The translations under genes were made by a program, and so were the position numbers. DNA of 24,504 nucleotides from JADJNW01 sp964549655 (GTDB lineage: Bacteria; Bacteroidota; Bacteroidia; Chitinophagales; Saprospiraceae). Shown here piece by piece: positions 15,358 through 24,504 of this stretch. The notes below the pieces were generated by a model, which saw only the letters and a list, made by a program, of their open reading frames with translations, was not told where the DNA came from and did no database searches. Each line of letters begins with the position of its first letter. Within the stretch, counting starts at the first letter, position 1. The stretch spans positions 1 to 24,504 of the forward strand of contig CAZJXN010000081.1 in the NCBI GenBank assembly GCA_964549655.1, read 5' to 3'.

Positions 15358-18300
15358 ATGAAACTGAAAAGTACGCTACTTTTTTGTCTGATGGTAGGAG
15401 TATGGAGTACCATTTCTGCCCAATTGAATCAAAGCGCCTGCATTCGGAATGCAGTTATTAGTGCGTCAAGTGGGCAATCCCCGCTTTATTTTTGTAAAGG
15501 AGATGGAGCGCTGGATGTGATCCGTTTTCGAGTGTCTCCCTTTGCGCAGCCATTTGCTTACTTGATTACAGATGAAAATAATCGCCTCATCCAGATCACC
15601 TACAACAACAATATTGACTTTGAAGGGCTTCCGGCGATCAACCTGCGCGTGTGGGCAGTTGCTTACAAAAATAGAATCACTGCGCGGGTGGGCGACATTA
15701 TTACGACGACGCAGTTGGCAGATTATTGCTATGCACTGACCACGAATTTTATCTCAGTGCGAGGCGTAGTGCCTGACGGCGGCACGGTGTCTACCAAAGG
15801 CGGACTCAGTTCGCTCTTTACTTGTGCCGAAGATGGCAGGGCAGATCGGATTAACTTTTCGACGACCAGTACCGACCCGTTGTACCGATTCGTGGTGACC
15901 GATGAAAACGATGTTATTATTGGTTTTGCAGATGATGGCACCTTCAATTTTGAAACTTTGGAGGCCGAAACCGCCAGAGTGTACGGCATCTCGTATGTGG
16001 GAAGTGTGCTGGCAAAAATTGGAGATAATATCAACGATGTCCAATTTTCCAGTAGCTGTTTCGACCTGTCCGACAATTTTGTAGAAATCCTTCGTTCTCA
16101 ACCGAAAGGTGGCACGGTGTCTTTATCAAATGGGGAGACCTCCAAAACGCTCTGTGCAGAACAGTTACAAAATGATATGTTGACTTTTGTAAGCAACAAT
16201 ATTGCCCCCACTGCTTATGCTTTTATTATTACGAATGATAACGGCATCGTCTTGGAAGTGCTGAGTGGCAATACGGCTACGCTTTCTATATCTGACCCGG
16301 GCGTTTGTCGTGCGTATGGTGTGTCTTTTACTGGTAATTTGCGAGTAAAAGCAGGTGATAATATCAACACGACTGCTATTTCGGACGATTGTTTTGACTT
16401 GTCTACCAATTTTGTCCGACTCATCAAACGCGAAGTGAACGGCGGTAATGTACGCTTGGCAAATAGTGGTGCTACGGCTTCCATCGTCTGTATCGCGCCA
16501 GGCGTTTCCAGTTCACTTGCCTTTACCAATACGTCCACCAGTACCAGTAGCAGCTATGCCTATTTTGTGACCGATGAGAACAATACGATTCTGGCGGTTT
16601 CCAATACGCCTTCTTTTGATTTTACAAATTTCAACGTGCGCACGGTGCGCGTATGGGGCTTGTCGTACAGTGGAAATCTATTAGCAAAACCAGGTGACAA
16701 CGCAGCAACAGCAGCCCTTTCTAACGAATGCTATGATTTGTCTGACAACTTTGTGACCATCACTCGGCAGTCCGTCAATGGCGCTACCGTCACTTTACTA
16801 TCCGGTGCTACCACAGGCGTAACCTGTACGGGCGACGGCAGAGCCGATATATTCGCTTTCCGCAATACGGCTACTTCCACAGAAAGTTACATCTATATTA
16901 TAACTAATACAAGCGGCATAGTCATTGGTTTGGTCACTGGCAACCAGTTTGATTTTAATAATCTAACGGTAGATTCAGCAAGGGTATACGGCTTGTCCTA
17001 CAGTGGCGAATTGCGCGTAAAAGTGGGCGACAATATCAACGCCGGTAATCTGGCAGGCAATTGTTTTGATTTATCTGACAATTTTGTGTCTATCACGCGC
17101 ACCCCTGTAGATGGCGGCGCAGTGAGTCTGACGGGCGGTGCGATTTCGGCACAAGTTTGTCTCGGCAGCGCAGCAGGTAGTCTGCTTTCTTTTACAAATA
17201 ATTCCACAGCTACGATTAATTATGGATATTTCATTACAGATAATTCTAATGCGATTTTAGCAACTGCAAGTGGTAATTCTTTCAATTTCTCTGCCCTCAC
17301 TGGCAATGCGTTCCGCGTGTATGGATTTTCTTACAGTGGAAATATTACAGCACAAGTCGGAAATAACGCAACCCAAATCGCACTCAGCAACGCTTGTTAT
17401 GAGCTTTCCAGCAATTTTATAACGGTCACCACCGACGCAACGGATGGCGCAACGGTAAGTCTGGCGGGTGGCGCGACCACTGCGCTGAATTGTCTGGGCG
17501 ATGCCACTACGCAATCTTTTACTTTGCAAAATACCTCCACGGCGGCTAATGACACCTATTATTATATTGTCACGAATGAAAGTAATATAGTCGTTGCTAT
17601 CAATGCGAACAGCGCGTTCAATTTGGAACAACTTCCGGTAGGCACGTATCGCGTGTACGGTGCTTCCATCACCGATTCTTTGACATTGGCGGTGGGAAAT
17701 AACGCGACGAACACAGCGATTTCAAATGGCTGTTTTGACCTTTCTGATAATTTTGTAATAATTACACAAAGCGCGGTAGACGGCGGCGCAGTAAGTCTGA
17801 CGGGTGGTGCGACTTCGGCACAAGTTTGTCTCGGCAGCGCAGCGGGTAGTGTGCTTTCTTTTGCAAATAACTCCACAGCTACGATTAATTATGGATATTT
17901 TATTACAGATAATTCTAATGCGATTTTAGCAACTGCAAGTGGTAATTCCTTCAATTTCTCTGCCCTTACCGGCAATGCGTTTCGCGTGTACGGCTTCTCT
18001 TACAGTGGAAATATTACAGCACAAGTTGGAAATAATGCAACCCAAATAGCACTCAGCAACGCTTGTTATGAGTTGTCCAGCAATTTTATAACAATCACAA
18101 CCGACGCGGTGGACGGTGGAACGGTAAGCTTGGCAGGGGGCACGACGACTACTTTTAGCTGTCTGGGCGATGCGCTTACGCAAACGGCTACTTTGCAAAA
18201 TACTTCGACAGCAGCAAATGACAATTATCAATATATTATTACTGATACAAATAACATCGCTATTGCTATTCAACCCGACAACAGCATCAGTTTGGAACAA

Positions 18301-21300
18301 TACCCGGCAGGTGTGTACCGCGTTTATGGTGCTTCTGTAACTGGCACGCTAAGTAATCAAATTGTTGGAAATAATGCCACAACATTTGCACTTTCCAATC
18401 AATGTTTTGACCTTTCTAACAATTTTGTTACCATCACCCGCACGGCAGTGGACGGCGGCACGGTAAGCCTTGCTAATGGAGGTTCGAGCGCAACGGTTTG
18501 TCTGCTTGGTGAAGCTACTGGCACCCTCCAATTCGTCAACACTTCCACTGTAACAAGTCCTTATTTGTACCTCATTACAGACACTAACAATATTTTGGTG
18601 CAGTCCTTTAATTTTAGTGATGGTTTCAATTTCGCAAGATTGCCAAAGGGCGACTATCGCGTGTGGGGTTTATCTTTCAACGGCACGTTGAGCATACCGG
18701 GTATAAACCCAAGATTAGAAGATGTAAAAAGTAACACTTGTTATGATTTGTCTAGCAATTTTATAACAATCACCACCGATGCGGTAGATGGCGGAAACGT
18801 AAGTCTGACGGGCGGCGCGGCCACTGCACTCAATTGCTTGGGCGATGCGACGGTGCAATCTTTTACTTTGCAAAATACCTCCACGACTGCGAATGATACG
18901 TATTATTATATTGTAACAAATGAAAGTAATATAGTCGTTGCTATCAATGCTAACAGCACATTTAATTTAGAACAACTGGCGGCAGGCACGTATCGCGTGT
19001 ACGGCGCTTCGATTACAGGTACGCTGACGCTTGCAGTAGGCGCCAACGTTACAACCACCCCAATATCTAACGCGTGTTTTGACCTTTCTGATAATTTTGT
19101 AACGATCACACAAAGTTTGGTAGATGGTGGCACGGTAACTTCGGCAACTGGCAATGATAGCGTGCAGGTTTGCTTAGGAAATTTGGCGGCGGATACGGCT
19201 TCCTTTGCTAATACCTCAACCGCTACCGCTTCCTATGGCTATGTGGTGACCACGACCAATAATTCAATCGTGCAAGTATACGCCGGTGGTAATCCGCTCA
19301 ACTTTTCTATATTAACTGGCGGAACGTATCGAGTATGGGGCTTTTCTTACACCGGCTTAGGCACTGGAACGCCGCCGAATGGGGTGAATGTTTTCAGCTA
19401 TGACTTTAGCCCAACGGGTTGTTTTGAGTTATCCAGCAATTTTGTAACAGTTATTACTGATGCAGCGGATGGTGGTAGAATAACTTTGACGGGCGGCTCT
19501 CTATCAGGATTCACTTGCTTAAATGACACAAGTAGGCAGCAACTTTCTTTTGTAAATAACTCCAGATCCGAGAATGATACCTATTATTATGTACTCACCA
19601 ATAATGTCGGTACGAATCGGGTTTTAGCGATTGATACAGTCAGTTCCTTTAATTTGAGCCAATTTCCGGCAGGTACGTATCGGGTGTACGGTCTTTCTAT
19701 TACCGGCAATTTGCAACTTACGGTAGGCGCGGAACTTTTTGGAACTAATATTTCCAGCGAGTGCTATGATGTATCGGAAAACTTTGTCATTGTTACACAA
19801 TCCAATGCAGATGGCGGCACGGTACGCTTAGAAAATGACAGCACTGCTGCCCTAATTTGTACAGGTTCGGATAGCACTGCCCTTCGCTTTGAGAATACGT
19901 CTACTACTGCTGAAAATTATGCTTACATTATTACGAATACCAACAACATTATCACCCTCATTCTACCTCGAAATTCCTTTGACTTTGCAGGTACGACCAA
20001 TACCAATTTTCGCGTGTGGGGCGTGTCGTATAGTGGCAACATCACCGCCAGCGTTGGGGATAATATTACGCTCACCAATTTGACGAACGGTTGTTATGAA
20101 TTGTCTTCTAATTTTGTAACCATCACGCGCACCAGCGTAGACGGCGGCACGGTGAGTGTGGCGAGCGGCACTACGGTTAGCTGTTTAGACAATGGAAGTA
20201 TTCAAACTGCAACCTTGCAAAATAATTCGACGGCTGTCAATGATACGTATCAATATATTATTACAGATACGAATAATATTGCTATTGAAGTGCAATCTGG
20301 TGCTATTATCAATCTGGAACAGTATTCGGCAGGCACGTATCGCGTATATGGCGCTTCTGTAACGGGCACGCTGAGTAATCAAATTGTCGGAAATAATATC
20401 ACCACCTTTACACTTTCTGATGGGTGTTATGACCTGTCTGATAATTTCATTACAATTACGCGCAGCGCAGTAAATGGCGGCACGGTGCGCTTGGCAAATA
20501 ACAACACAAGTGCAAGTGTTTGTAACAATTCCGATAGCACGACGCTTCGTTTTGAAAATACATCTACCGCTGGTGGCAATTATGGCTATTTCGTCACCGA
20601 TACAAATAATATAATTATTGCAATTGTAACCGATAGTGCTTATAATTTTGTGGGTGCAGCGAATGCGAATTTCCGCGTGTACGGCTTTTCTTATAATGGT
20701 ACGATTACCGCTCAGGTTGGTGCGAATGCCACAACCACAGTCCTGACCAATGCTTGTTATGAATTGTCTTCTAATTTTATAATCATCATCCGAAGTAGCG
20801 TGGATGGCGGCACGGTGAGTCTTACCAATGGCGACACTTCCGAAGTAGCCTGCCTTGGCGTGGCGCAAGTTGGCGAACTTACATTTAAAAATACGTCAAC
20901 AGTGGCTTCTGCCAATTATGCTTATCTAATCACAAGTGAGCAAAATATTGTGCTTGCCATTTCAACTAACAGCAATTATAACTTCTCCAATCAACCCGCG
21001 GGTACTTATCGCGTGTATGGTGTTTCTTACACTGGAAATCTAACGATAACGGCGGGTGGCAACGCCGGACAAATCCTCTCGGATGCCTGTTATGAATTGT
21101 CGAGCAATTTTATCACGGTGACGCAAAAAAGCGTAAACGGCGGTACGGTGGCGCTGGCAAATGGCAATACAACGATAGCCGTGTGCGGCACAACCAGTAC
21201 GCCTGGACCGCTTACTTTTAGATTTACAACAGATGCCAATGCCAATTATTTGTTCATTGCGGTAGACCGCAACAATCGGATTCTGGTTATTCTGGATGGA

Positions 21301-24300
21301 AATGCCGTTAGTTTTAATGGAGCTGCCATCGGCGAATACCGCGTTTATGGCTTGTCGTACACCGGCAATGTGCTGGCAAGAATAGGAGATAACCTGAATA
21401 CAGTAGTCTTTACAGATGAATGTTATGATTTGTCCAATAACTTCGTGCGCATCACGCGCGAGGCAACGGACGGCGGTAATATTTCAACCACCGGCGATAC
21501 TTCCCTTGCCATCTGCCCCGGCAATAGCCAAGCAGACGTTTTCACTTTGTCTACCACTGGCAATTCGAGCGGTAGATATATTTATATTCTAACGGATGAC
21601 AACAATCAGTTTATTTCCACTTTGACTGGCAATTCTATCAATTTTGATACCTTGCCGGAAGGCACGTATCGCTTGCGTGGCTTGGCTTTGACGGGCAATT
21701 TGACGATAGCTGCTGGCAGCAATGTGACGCAGGGAAATTTATCTACCCAATGTTTTGATTTATCCGAGAATTCTATCCGTATTGTGAATGAGGTTCCAGA
21801 CGGTGGCACGGTGGCATTTGCGGAAGAAGCAAGGCGCGTGTTTACTTGCCCTGGCGACAATCTTGCAGATTCTATTACCTTCAGCGCAAGCGGTCAAGCG
21901 GGCACAAATTATGTTTTCTTGGTGACAGATAGTAATAATGTGGTGGAAGCGATTTTGACACAAGGCGTTTATGATTTTGAACGAGCAACTCAAGGTGTGA
22001 ATCGCGTGTATGGCTTGGCTTATAATGGAAATCCAACGGTGAATGTGGGCGATACGGTAACCACCGCAACTTTGAGTGAAGATTGTTTTGACTTATCGAA
22101 TGGTTTCATCGAAGTGATTCGAGAAAACCCGCTTGGCGGACAAGTCACATTAGAAAATGGCGATACCAGCGCGTTCGTTTGCGCCACTGGCACGGATCCT
22201 CAACTGCTGCGCTTTGACAGTACCGGCACTTCAAATGGCAATTACATCTACGTGATTACTGATTCTAACAACGTCATTCGCAACGGTATCAATGGCGATG
22301 AGTTTGACTTTTCTTTCATCCAGCCGCCGGGTACGTACCGCGTGTGGGGCTTGGCTTACACCGGAAATTTGGTAGCAACAATTGGCGATACGGTAACAAC
22401 CGTGGTTATTTCAGATGCTTGTTACAACTTGTCCGAAAGCTTTGTGACCGTCACTATCAGCACGACAGACGGCGGCGCGATTACAGCCAATGGAAGTGCA
22501 AATCCAATCTCTATTTGTGGCGGTGATGGCAGAGAAAATGTGATTCAATTCAGTACGAACGCAGCGACTTCTCCCAATTACAGTTACATTATTACAGATA
22601 ATAATAATCGGTTCATCACCACTGCGCTCGGCAATATTTTCGATTTTGAGCGACTATCGGCTGACTCGGCGCGGGTGTACGGTTTGTCTTACTCTGGCAA
22701 TTTACTGCTTCAACCGGGGCAAAATATTGATTCTGTTGCGATTAGCAGTGCTTGTGCCGACTTGTCCAGCAATTTCATCCGCATTACAAAATCGAATGTA
22801 GACGGTGCTTCCATTGCTTCCAATCTGGGTGCGGGCATTATTTACACTTGTACCAATGATGGTGTCGCTGATGTAATAAATTTTGCAAGCAACAGCACTG
22901 CCACGCGAGCGCAATATCGCTATGTATTGACGAATGAAAATAACATTATTAGAGGCGTGGTCACTGGGAATCAATTTGATTTTGAAACGGCAGGCAGAGG
23001 CGTTTCGCGCGTGTACGGCGTGTCATTCACTGGGACTTTCACGGGTACTTTTGGTGCGAATATCACGACGGCTGCTTTGTCCAATGCCTGTTTTGACTTG
23101 TCGAGTAACTTTATTACCGTTTCCCGCGATACCGTATTTGGTGGGGAAGTAACAGCTGCCAGTGGCGAAACCGACCTCATTTTCTGTCCTTCGCCGGATG
23201 TGCCGGGGGTGATTATTTCCACTACCAGCGAGCAATTCACAGGTTATGTGTTTGTGGTAACAGATACGTTAAATACGGTGATCACAATTTCGACGAGCGA
23301 CACGGTGCGTTTTGATAGTCTGCCAGTTGGCAATTATCGCGTGTGGGGCTTGTCGTATGCTGGCGATCTGCTGGTACAAGCAGGCGACAACATTTTGGGC
23401 GTTGACTTGGCATCCAGTTGTTATGAAATTTCTTCGGGTTTTGTAGCCATCTACCGTTCCCGCAAAATTGACGGTGGAAGAGTGGTCAATACGAATGGAG
23501 CGCAGAGCATTACTGTTTGCGGAAGCGATACCATCCCGGATTTTGTGGTGTTGAGCAATACGAGTGATTCCAGAGAAGCATCCTACCGCTACGTGCTTAC
23601 CGACCAAAACAATCGCATTATTGTGCGTTCCATTGACAATCAAGTGATTGATTTCAATCGGGCAGGGCGCGGCACTTATCGCATCTATGGTATCTCTTAC
23701 ACCGGAGAGTTCCGAGGCATTACCAATGATGTGGTTACGACGGCTGCCTTAGCCGATAGCTGTTATCAAATTTCCGAAAACTTCATCACGATAAATGTCG
23801 TCACACCCAATGCCGGTAGAATCACCCTGGCGGACTCGACTACGACAACCGTGACACGTACTGTCGGGGACGGACAACCAGATATCGTGAAATTCATCTC
23901 GCAAGGAGCAGCCGGTGGCGCTAACTATGACTTTGTAGTAACCGATAGTTTGAATAGAATTATAGCGACCGTAAGCAGTGATAGCTTCAATTTTGAATCG
24001 TTCCCGGCGGGCAGCTACCGCGTGTATGGCTTGGCGTATGACGGCGCACTTACCGGTGCTGTGGGCGATACCATTACCAGAGTAGCACTGAGCGATGGCT
24101 GTTTTGATTTGACGAGCAACTTCGTGCGCGTGACCCTCGGCAGTGCATTCGGCAGCGGCGAACCGGAAAATGGAAAAACCATTACACCAAATGTAAGTAT
24201 TCCATTAGAAGTGCGGCTTGCGCCAAATCCAGTGGTAGATAGAATGCGCATTCAATTCAAACTCAGAGAATCAGATAACGCAACCACTACCCTAACTATT

Positions 24301-24465
24301 TTCAACGCATTCGGACAACCGCTATCCGAAACCCGTATCGGCACGCTTGCAGGTGAAAACCAGCACACATTGGACTTGCAAAGCCTACCAGACGGAATGT
24401 ACATCTTGCAAATACGCAACGGCAACCGCGTAGAAAGTGTACGGTTCTTGCGGCAGTGGCAGTAG
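15358..24465 (+). CDS. Giant T9SS-exported surface protein of 26 tandem ~111-residue repeats
   Basis: A 3035-residue protein, roughly 0.3 MDa. I start it at the ATG at 15358, which gives the signal peptide MKLKSTLLFCLMVGVWSTISA with mature Gln22; the in-frame TTG at 15319 would bury the signal. The mature protein is 26 tandem repeats of 110-115 residues, followed after a short linker by a T9SS type A sorting domain (about 24205-24462: LEVRLAPNPVVDRMRIQF, FNAFGQPLSE, LPDGMYILQIRNGNRV). Each repeat has GGTVSL, a Cys near residue 16, YxYIITDxNNII, a GNSFNF-like strand, AGTYRVYGLSYTGNL, and NxCYDLSSNFV with a Cys near residue 95. The strand-rich pattern suggests an Ig-like beta-sandwich with one disulfide per unit. 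I do not recognise the repeat as a named family. A long surface stalk or adhesin is the likely role; ligand unknown. Confidence 0.93.
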   Translation: MKLKSTLLFCLMVGVWSTISAQLNQSACIRNAVISASSGQSPLYFCKGDGALDVIRFRVSPFAQPFAYLITDENNRLIQITYNNNIDFEGLPAINLRVWAVAYKNRITARVGDIITTTQLADYCYALTTNFISVRGVVPDGGTVSTKGGLSSLFTCAEDGRADRINFSTTSTDPLYRFVVTDENDVIIGFADDGTFNFETLEAETARVYGISYVGSVLAKIGDNINDVQFSSSCFDLSDNFVEILRSQPKGGTVSLSNGETSKTLCAEQLQNDMLTFVSNNIAPTAYAFIITNDNGIVLEVLSGNTATLSISDPGVCRAYGVSFTGNLRVKAGDNINTTAISDDCFDLSTNFVRLIKREVNGGNVRLANSGATASIVCIAPGVSSSLAFTNTSTSTSSSYAYFVTDENNTILAVSNTPSFDFTNFNVRTVRVWGLSYSGNLLAKPGDNAATAALSNECYDLSDNFVTITRQSVNGATVTLLSGATTGVTCTGDGRADIFAFRNTATSTESYIYIITNTSGIVIGLVTGNQFDFNNLTVDSARVYGLSYSGELRVKVGDNINAGNLAGNCFDLSDNFVSITRTPVDGGAVSLTGGAISAQVCLGSAAGSLLSFTNNSTATINYGYFITDNSNAILATASGNSFNFSALTGNAFRVYGFSYSGNITAQVGNNATQIALSNACYELSSNFITVTTDATDGATVSLAGGATTALNCLGDATTQSFTLQNTSTAANDTYYYIVTNESNIVVAINANSAFNLEQLPVGTYRVYGASITDSLTLAVGNNATNTAISNGCFDLSDNFVIITQSAVDGGAVSLTGGATSAQVCLGSAAGSVLSFANNSTATINYGYFITDNSNAILATASGNSFNFSALTGNAFRVYGFSYSGNITAQVGNNATQIALSNACYELSSNFITITTDAVDGGTVSLAGGTTTTFSCLGDALTQTATLQNTSTAANDNYQYIITDTNNIAIAIQPDNSISLEQYPAGVYRVYGASVTGTLSNQIVGNNATTFALSNQCFDLSNNFVTITRTAVDGGTVSLANGGSSATVCLLGEATGTLQFVNTSTVTSPYLYLITDTNNILVQSFNFSDGFNFARLPKGDYRVWGLSFNGTLSIPGINPRLEDVKSNTCYDLSSNFITITTDAVDGGNVSLTGGAATALNCLGDATVQSFTLQNTSTTANDTYYYIVTNESNIVVAINANSTFNLEQLAAGTYRVYGASITGTLTLAVGANVTTTPISNACFDLSDNFVTITQSLVDGGTVTSATGNDSVQVCLGNLAADTASFANTSTATASYGYVVTTTNNSIVQVYAGGNPLNFSILTGGTYRVWGFSYTGLGTGTPPNGVNVFSYDFSPTGCFELSSNFVTVITDAADGGRITLTGGSLSGFTCLNDTSRQQLSFVNNSRSENDTYYYVLTNNVGTNRVLAIDTVSSFNLSQFPAGTYRVYGLSITGNLQLTVGAELFGTNISSECYDVSENFVIVTQSNADGGTVRLENDSTAALICTGSDSTALRFENTSTTAENYAYIITNTNNIITLILPRNSFDFAGTTNTNFRVWGVSYSGNITASVGDNITLTNLTNGCYELSSNFVTITRTSVDGGTVSVASGTTVSCLDNGSIQTATLQNNSTAVNDTYQYIITDTNNIAIEVQSGAIINLEQYSAGTYRVYGASVTGTLSNQIVGNNITTFTLSDGCYDLSDNFITITRSAVNGGTVRLANNNTSASVCNNSDSTTLRFENTSTAGGNYGYFVTDTNNIIIAIVTDSAYNFVGAANANFRVYGFSYNGTITAQVGANATTTVLTNACYELSSNFIIIIRSSVDGGTVSLTNGDTSEVACLGVAQVGELTFKNTSTVASANYAYLITSEQNIVLAISTNSNYNFSNQPAGTYRVYGVSYTGNLTITAGGNAGQILSDACYELSSNFITVTQKSVNGGTVALANGNTTIAVCGTTSTPGPLTFRFTTDANANYLFIAVDRNNRILVILDGNAVSFNGAAIGEYRVYGLSYTGNVLARIGDNLNTVVFTDECYDLSNNFVRITREATDGGNISTTGDTSLAICPGNSQADVFTLSTTGNSSGRYIYILTDDNNQFISTLTGNSINFDTLPEGTYRLRGLALTGNLTIAAGSNVTQGNLSTQCFDLSENSIRIVNEVPDGGTVAFAEEARRVFTCPGDNLADSITFSASGQAGTNYVFLVTDSNNVVEAILTQGVYDFERATQGVNRVYGLAYNGNPTVNVGDTVTTATLSEDCFDLSNGFIEVIRENPLGGQVTLENGDTSAFVCATGTDPQLLRFDSTGTSNGNYIYVITDSNNVIRNGINGDEFDFSFIQPPGTYRVWGLAYTGNLVATIGDTVTTVVISDACYNLSESFVTVTISTTDGGAITANGSANPISICGGDGRENVIQFSTNAATSPNYSYIITDNNNRFITTALGNIFDFERLSADSARVYGLSYSGNLLLQPGQNIDSVAISSACADLSSNFIRITKSNVDGASIASNLGAGIIYTCTNDGVADVINFASNSTATRAQYRYVLTNENNIIRGVVTGNQFDFETAGRGVSRVYGVSFTGTFTGTFGANITTAALSNACFDLSSNFITVSRDTVFGGEVTAASGETDLIFCPSPDVPGVIISTTSEQFTGYVFVVTDTLNTVITISTSDTVRFDSLPVGNYRVWGLSYAGDLLVQAGDNILGVDLASSCYEISSGFVAIYRSRKIDGGRVVNTNGAQSITVCGSDTIPDFVVLSNTSDSREASYRYVLTDQNNRIIVRSIDNQVIDFNRAGRGTYRIYGISYTGEFRGITNDVVTTAALADSCYQISENFITINVVTPNAGRITLADSTTTTVTRTVGDGQPDIVKFISQGAAGGANYDFVVTDSLNRIIATVSSDSFNFESFPAGSYRVYGLAYDGALTGAVGDTITRVALSDGCFDLTSNFVRVTLGSAFGSGEPENGKTITPNVSIPLEVRLAPNPVVDRMRIQFKLRESDNATTTLTIFNAFGQPLSETRIGTLAGENQHTLDLQSLPDGMYILQIRNGNRVESVRFLRQWQ
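15421..24150 (+). repeat. 26-copy tandem protein-coding repeat array
   Basis: Repeat boundaries set at the GG(T/A)V motif put unit starts at 15778 (2), 17113 (6), 17446 (7), 17782 (8), 18115 (9), 18454 (10), 18790 (11), 19126 (12), 19471 (13), 19813 (14), 20143 (15), 20476 (16), 20806 (17) and 23812 (26). Unit 1 follows the signal peptide and is the most divergent. Units are mostly 330-345 bp and always a whole number of codons, so recombination between copies would keep the frame. Units 6 and 8 are the most alike. Most other pairs are well diverged in DNA, showing an old array with recent growth in the middle. Confidence 0.9.
17113..20805 (+). repeat. Central sub-array (units 6-16) with alternating A/B repeat types
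   Basis: Odd units 7, 9, 11, 13 and 15 share features absent from their even neighbours: NDTY or NDNY before the YIITD strand, and NLEQ (or NLSQ) ahead of the AGTYRVYG core, with ALQNTS-like TLQN in four of the five. Even units 6, 8, 10, 12, 14 and 16 end in SSNF after the second Cys, while the odd ones end in DNF, NNF or ENF. This two-step period of about 670 bp shows growth by duplication of a repeat pair. Confidence 0.75.
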
Positions 24466-24504
24466 GATTAGACAATAGATATTAGATTATAGACTTTATA
24501 TATT

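Noticed and set aside
15222..15461. A 79-codon plus-strand ORF overlapping the start of the giant gene
   Set aside because: It runs out of frame through the signal peptide region of a clear gene and shows no family features.
20185..20868. A 227-codon minus-strand ORF inside the giant gene, and many similar shorter ones
   Set aside because: They recur at the same place in successive repeats with repeated motifs, as expected for antisense shadows of a repetitive coding sequence.
15421..24150. Tandem repeats considered as a CRISPR array or satellite
   Set aside because: The unit is ~333 bp, always a whole number of codons, in one continuous frame with protein-level conservation.

Overview
The window reads as a chromosomal segment of a Bacteroidota bacterium, most likely a member of the Saprospiria or a close relative. 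The evidence is taxonomic in flavour: two secreted proteins ending in type IX secretion (T9SS) sorting domains (one type B/CHU_C, one type A), SprB-like repeats and a choice-of-anchor L domain, a DUF2911 protein, a TonB receptor remnant with a carboxypeptidase-regulatory-like N-terminus, promoter elements of the Bacteroidota TTG-19-TAnnTTTG type, and almost no Shine-Dalgarno sites. No rRNA, tRNA, CRISPR array, insertion sequence or phage gene was seen.

Layout. 1-1.25 kb: the 5' part of a glycine-rich RRM RNA-binding protein (minus) and a DUF2911 membrane-anchored protein (plus). 1.47-4.1 kb: an iron-uptake-like locus in decay: an intact PepSY-type membrane protein, a TonB-dependent receptor reduced to its two ends by a large internal deletion with a frameshift at the junction, and between them on the other strand an intact small antitoxin followed by an internally deleted PIN toxin that also has a premature stop. 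4.2-6.5 kb: a CPA2/CHX-like cation:proton antiporter with a C-terminal stress-protein-like region. 6.65-9.3 kb: a lipoprotein GH37 trehalase followed by an aldose 1-epimerase, a sensible sugar-use pair. 9.3-11.8 kb: a VOC-family enzyme, an outer-membrane beta-barrel protein, and a lipoprotein with two BIG2 Ig-like domains and a DM13 domain. 11.9-24.5 kb: two T9SS-exported surface proteins diverging from a ~760-bp intergenic region; the second is a 3035-residue protein made almost entirely of 26 tandem ~111-residue repeats.

Most notable are (i) the giant repeat protein, whose repeat I cannot assign to a named family, which has an invariant pair of cysteines per repeat in 25 of 26 copies, and whose central third shows an A-B-A-B alternation from growth by two-repeat units; (ii) several perfect or near-perfect 33-34-bp palindromes of different sequence but the same size, each placed just beyond a stop codon, one of which contains the stop codons of two convergent genes; and (iii) the cluster of two internally deleted genes at 2.96-4.04 kb.
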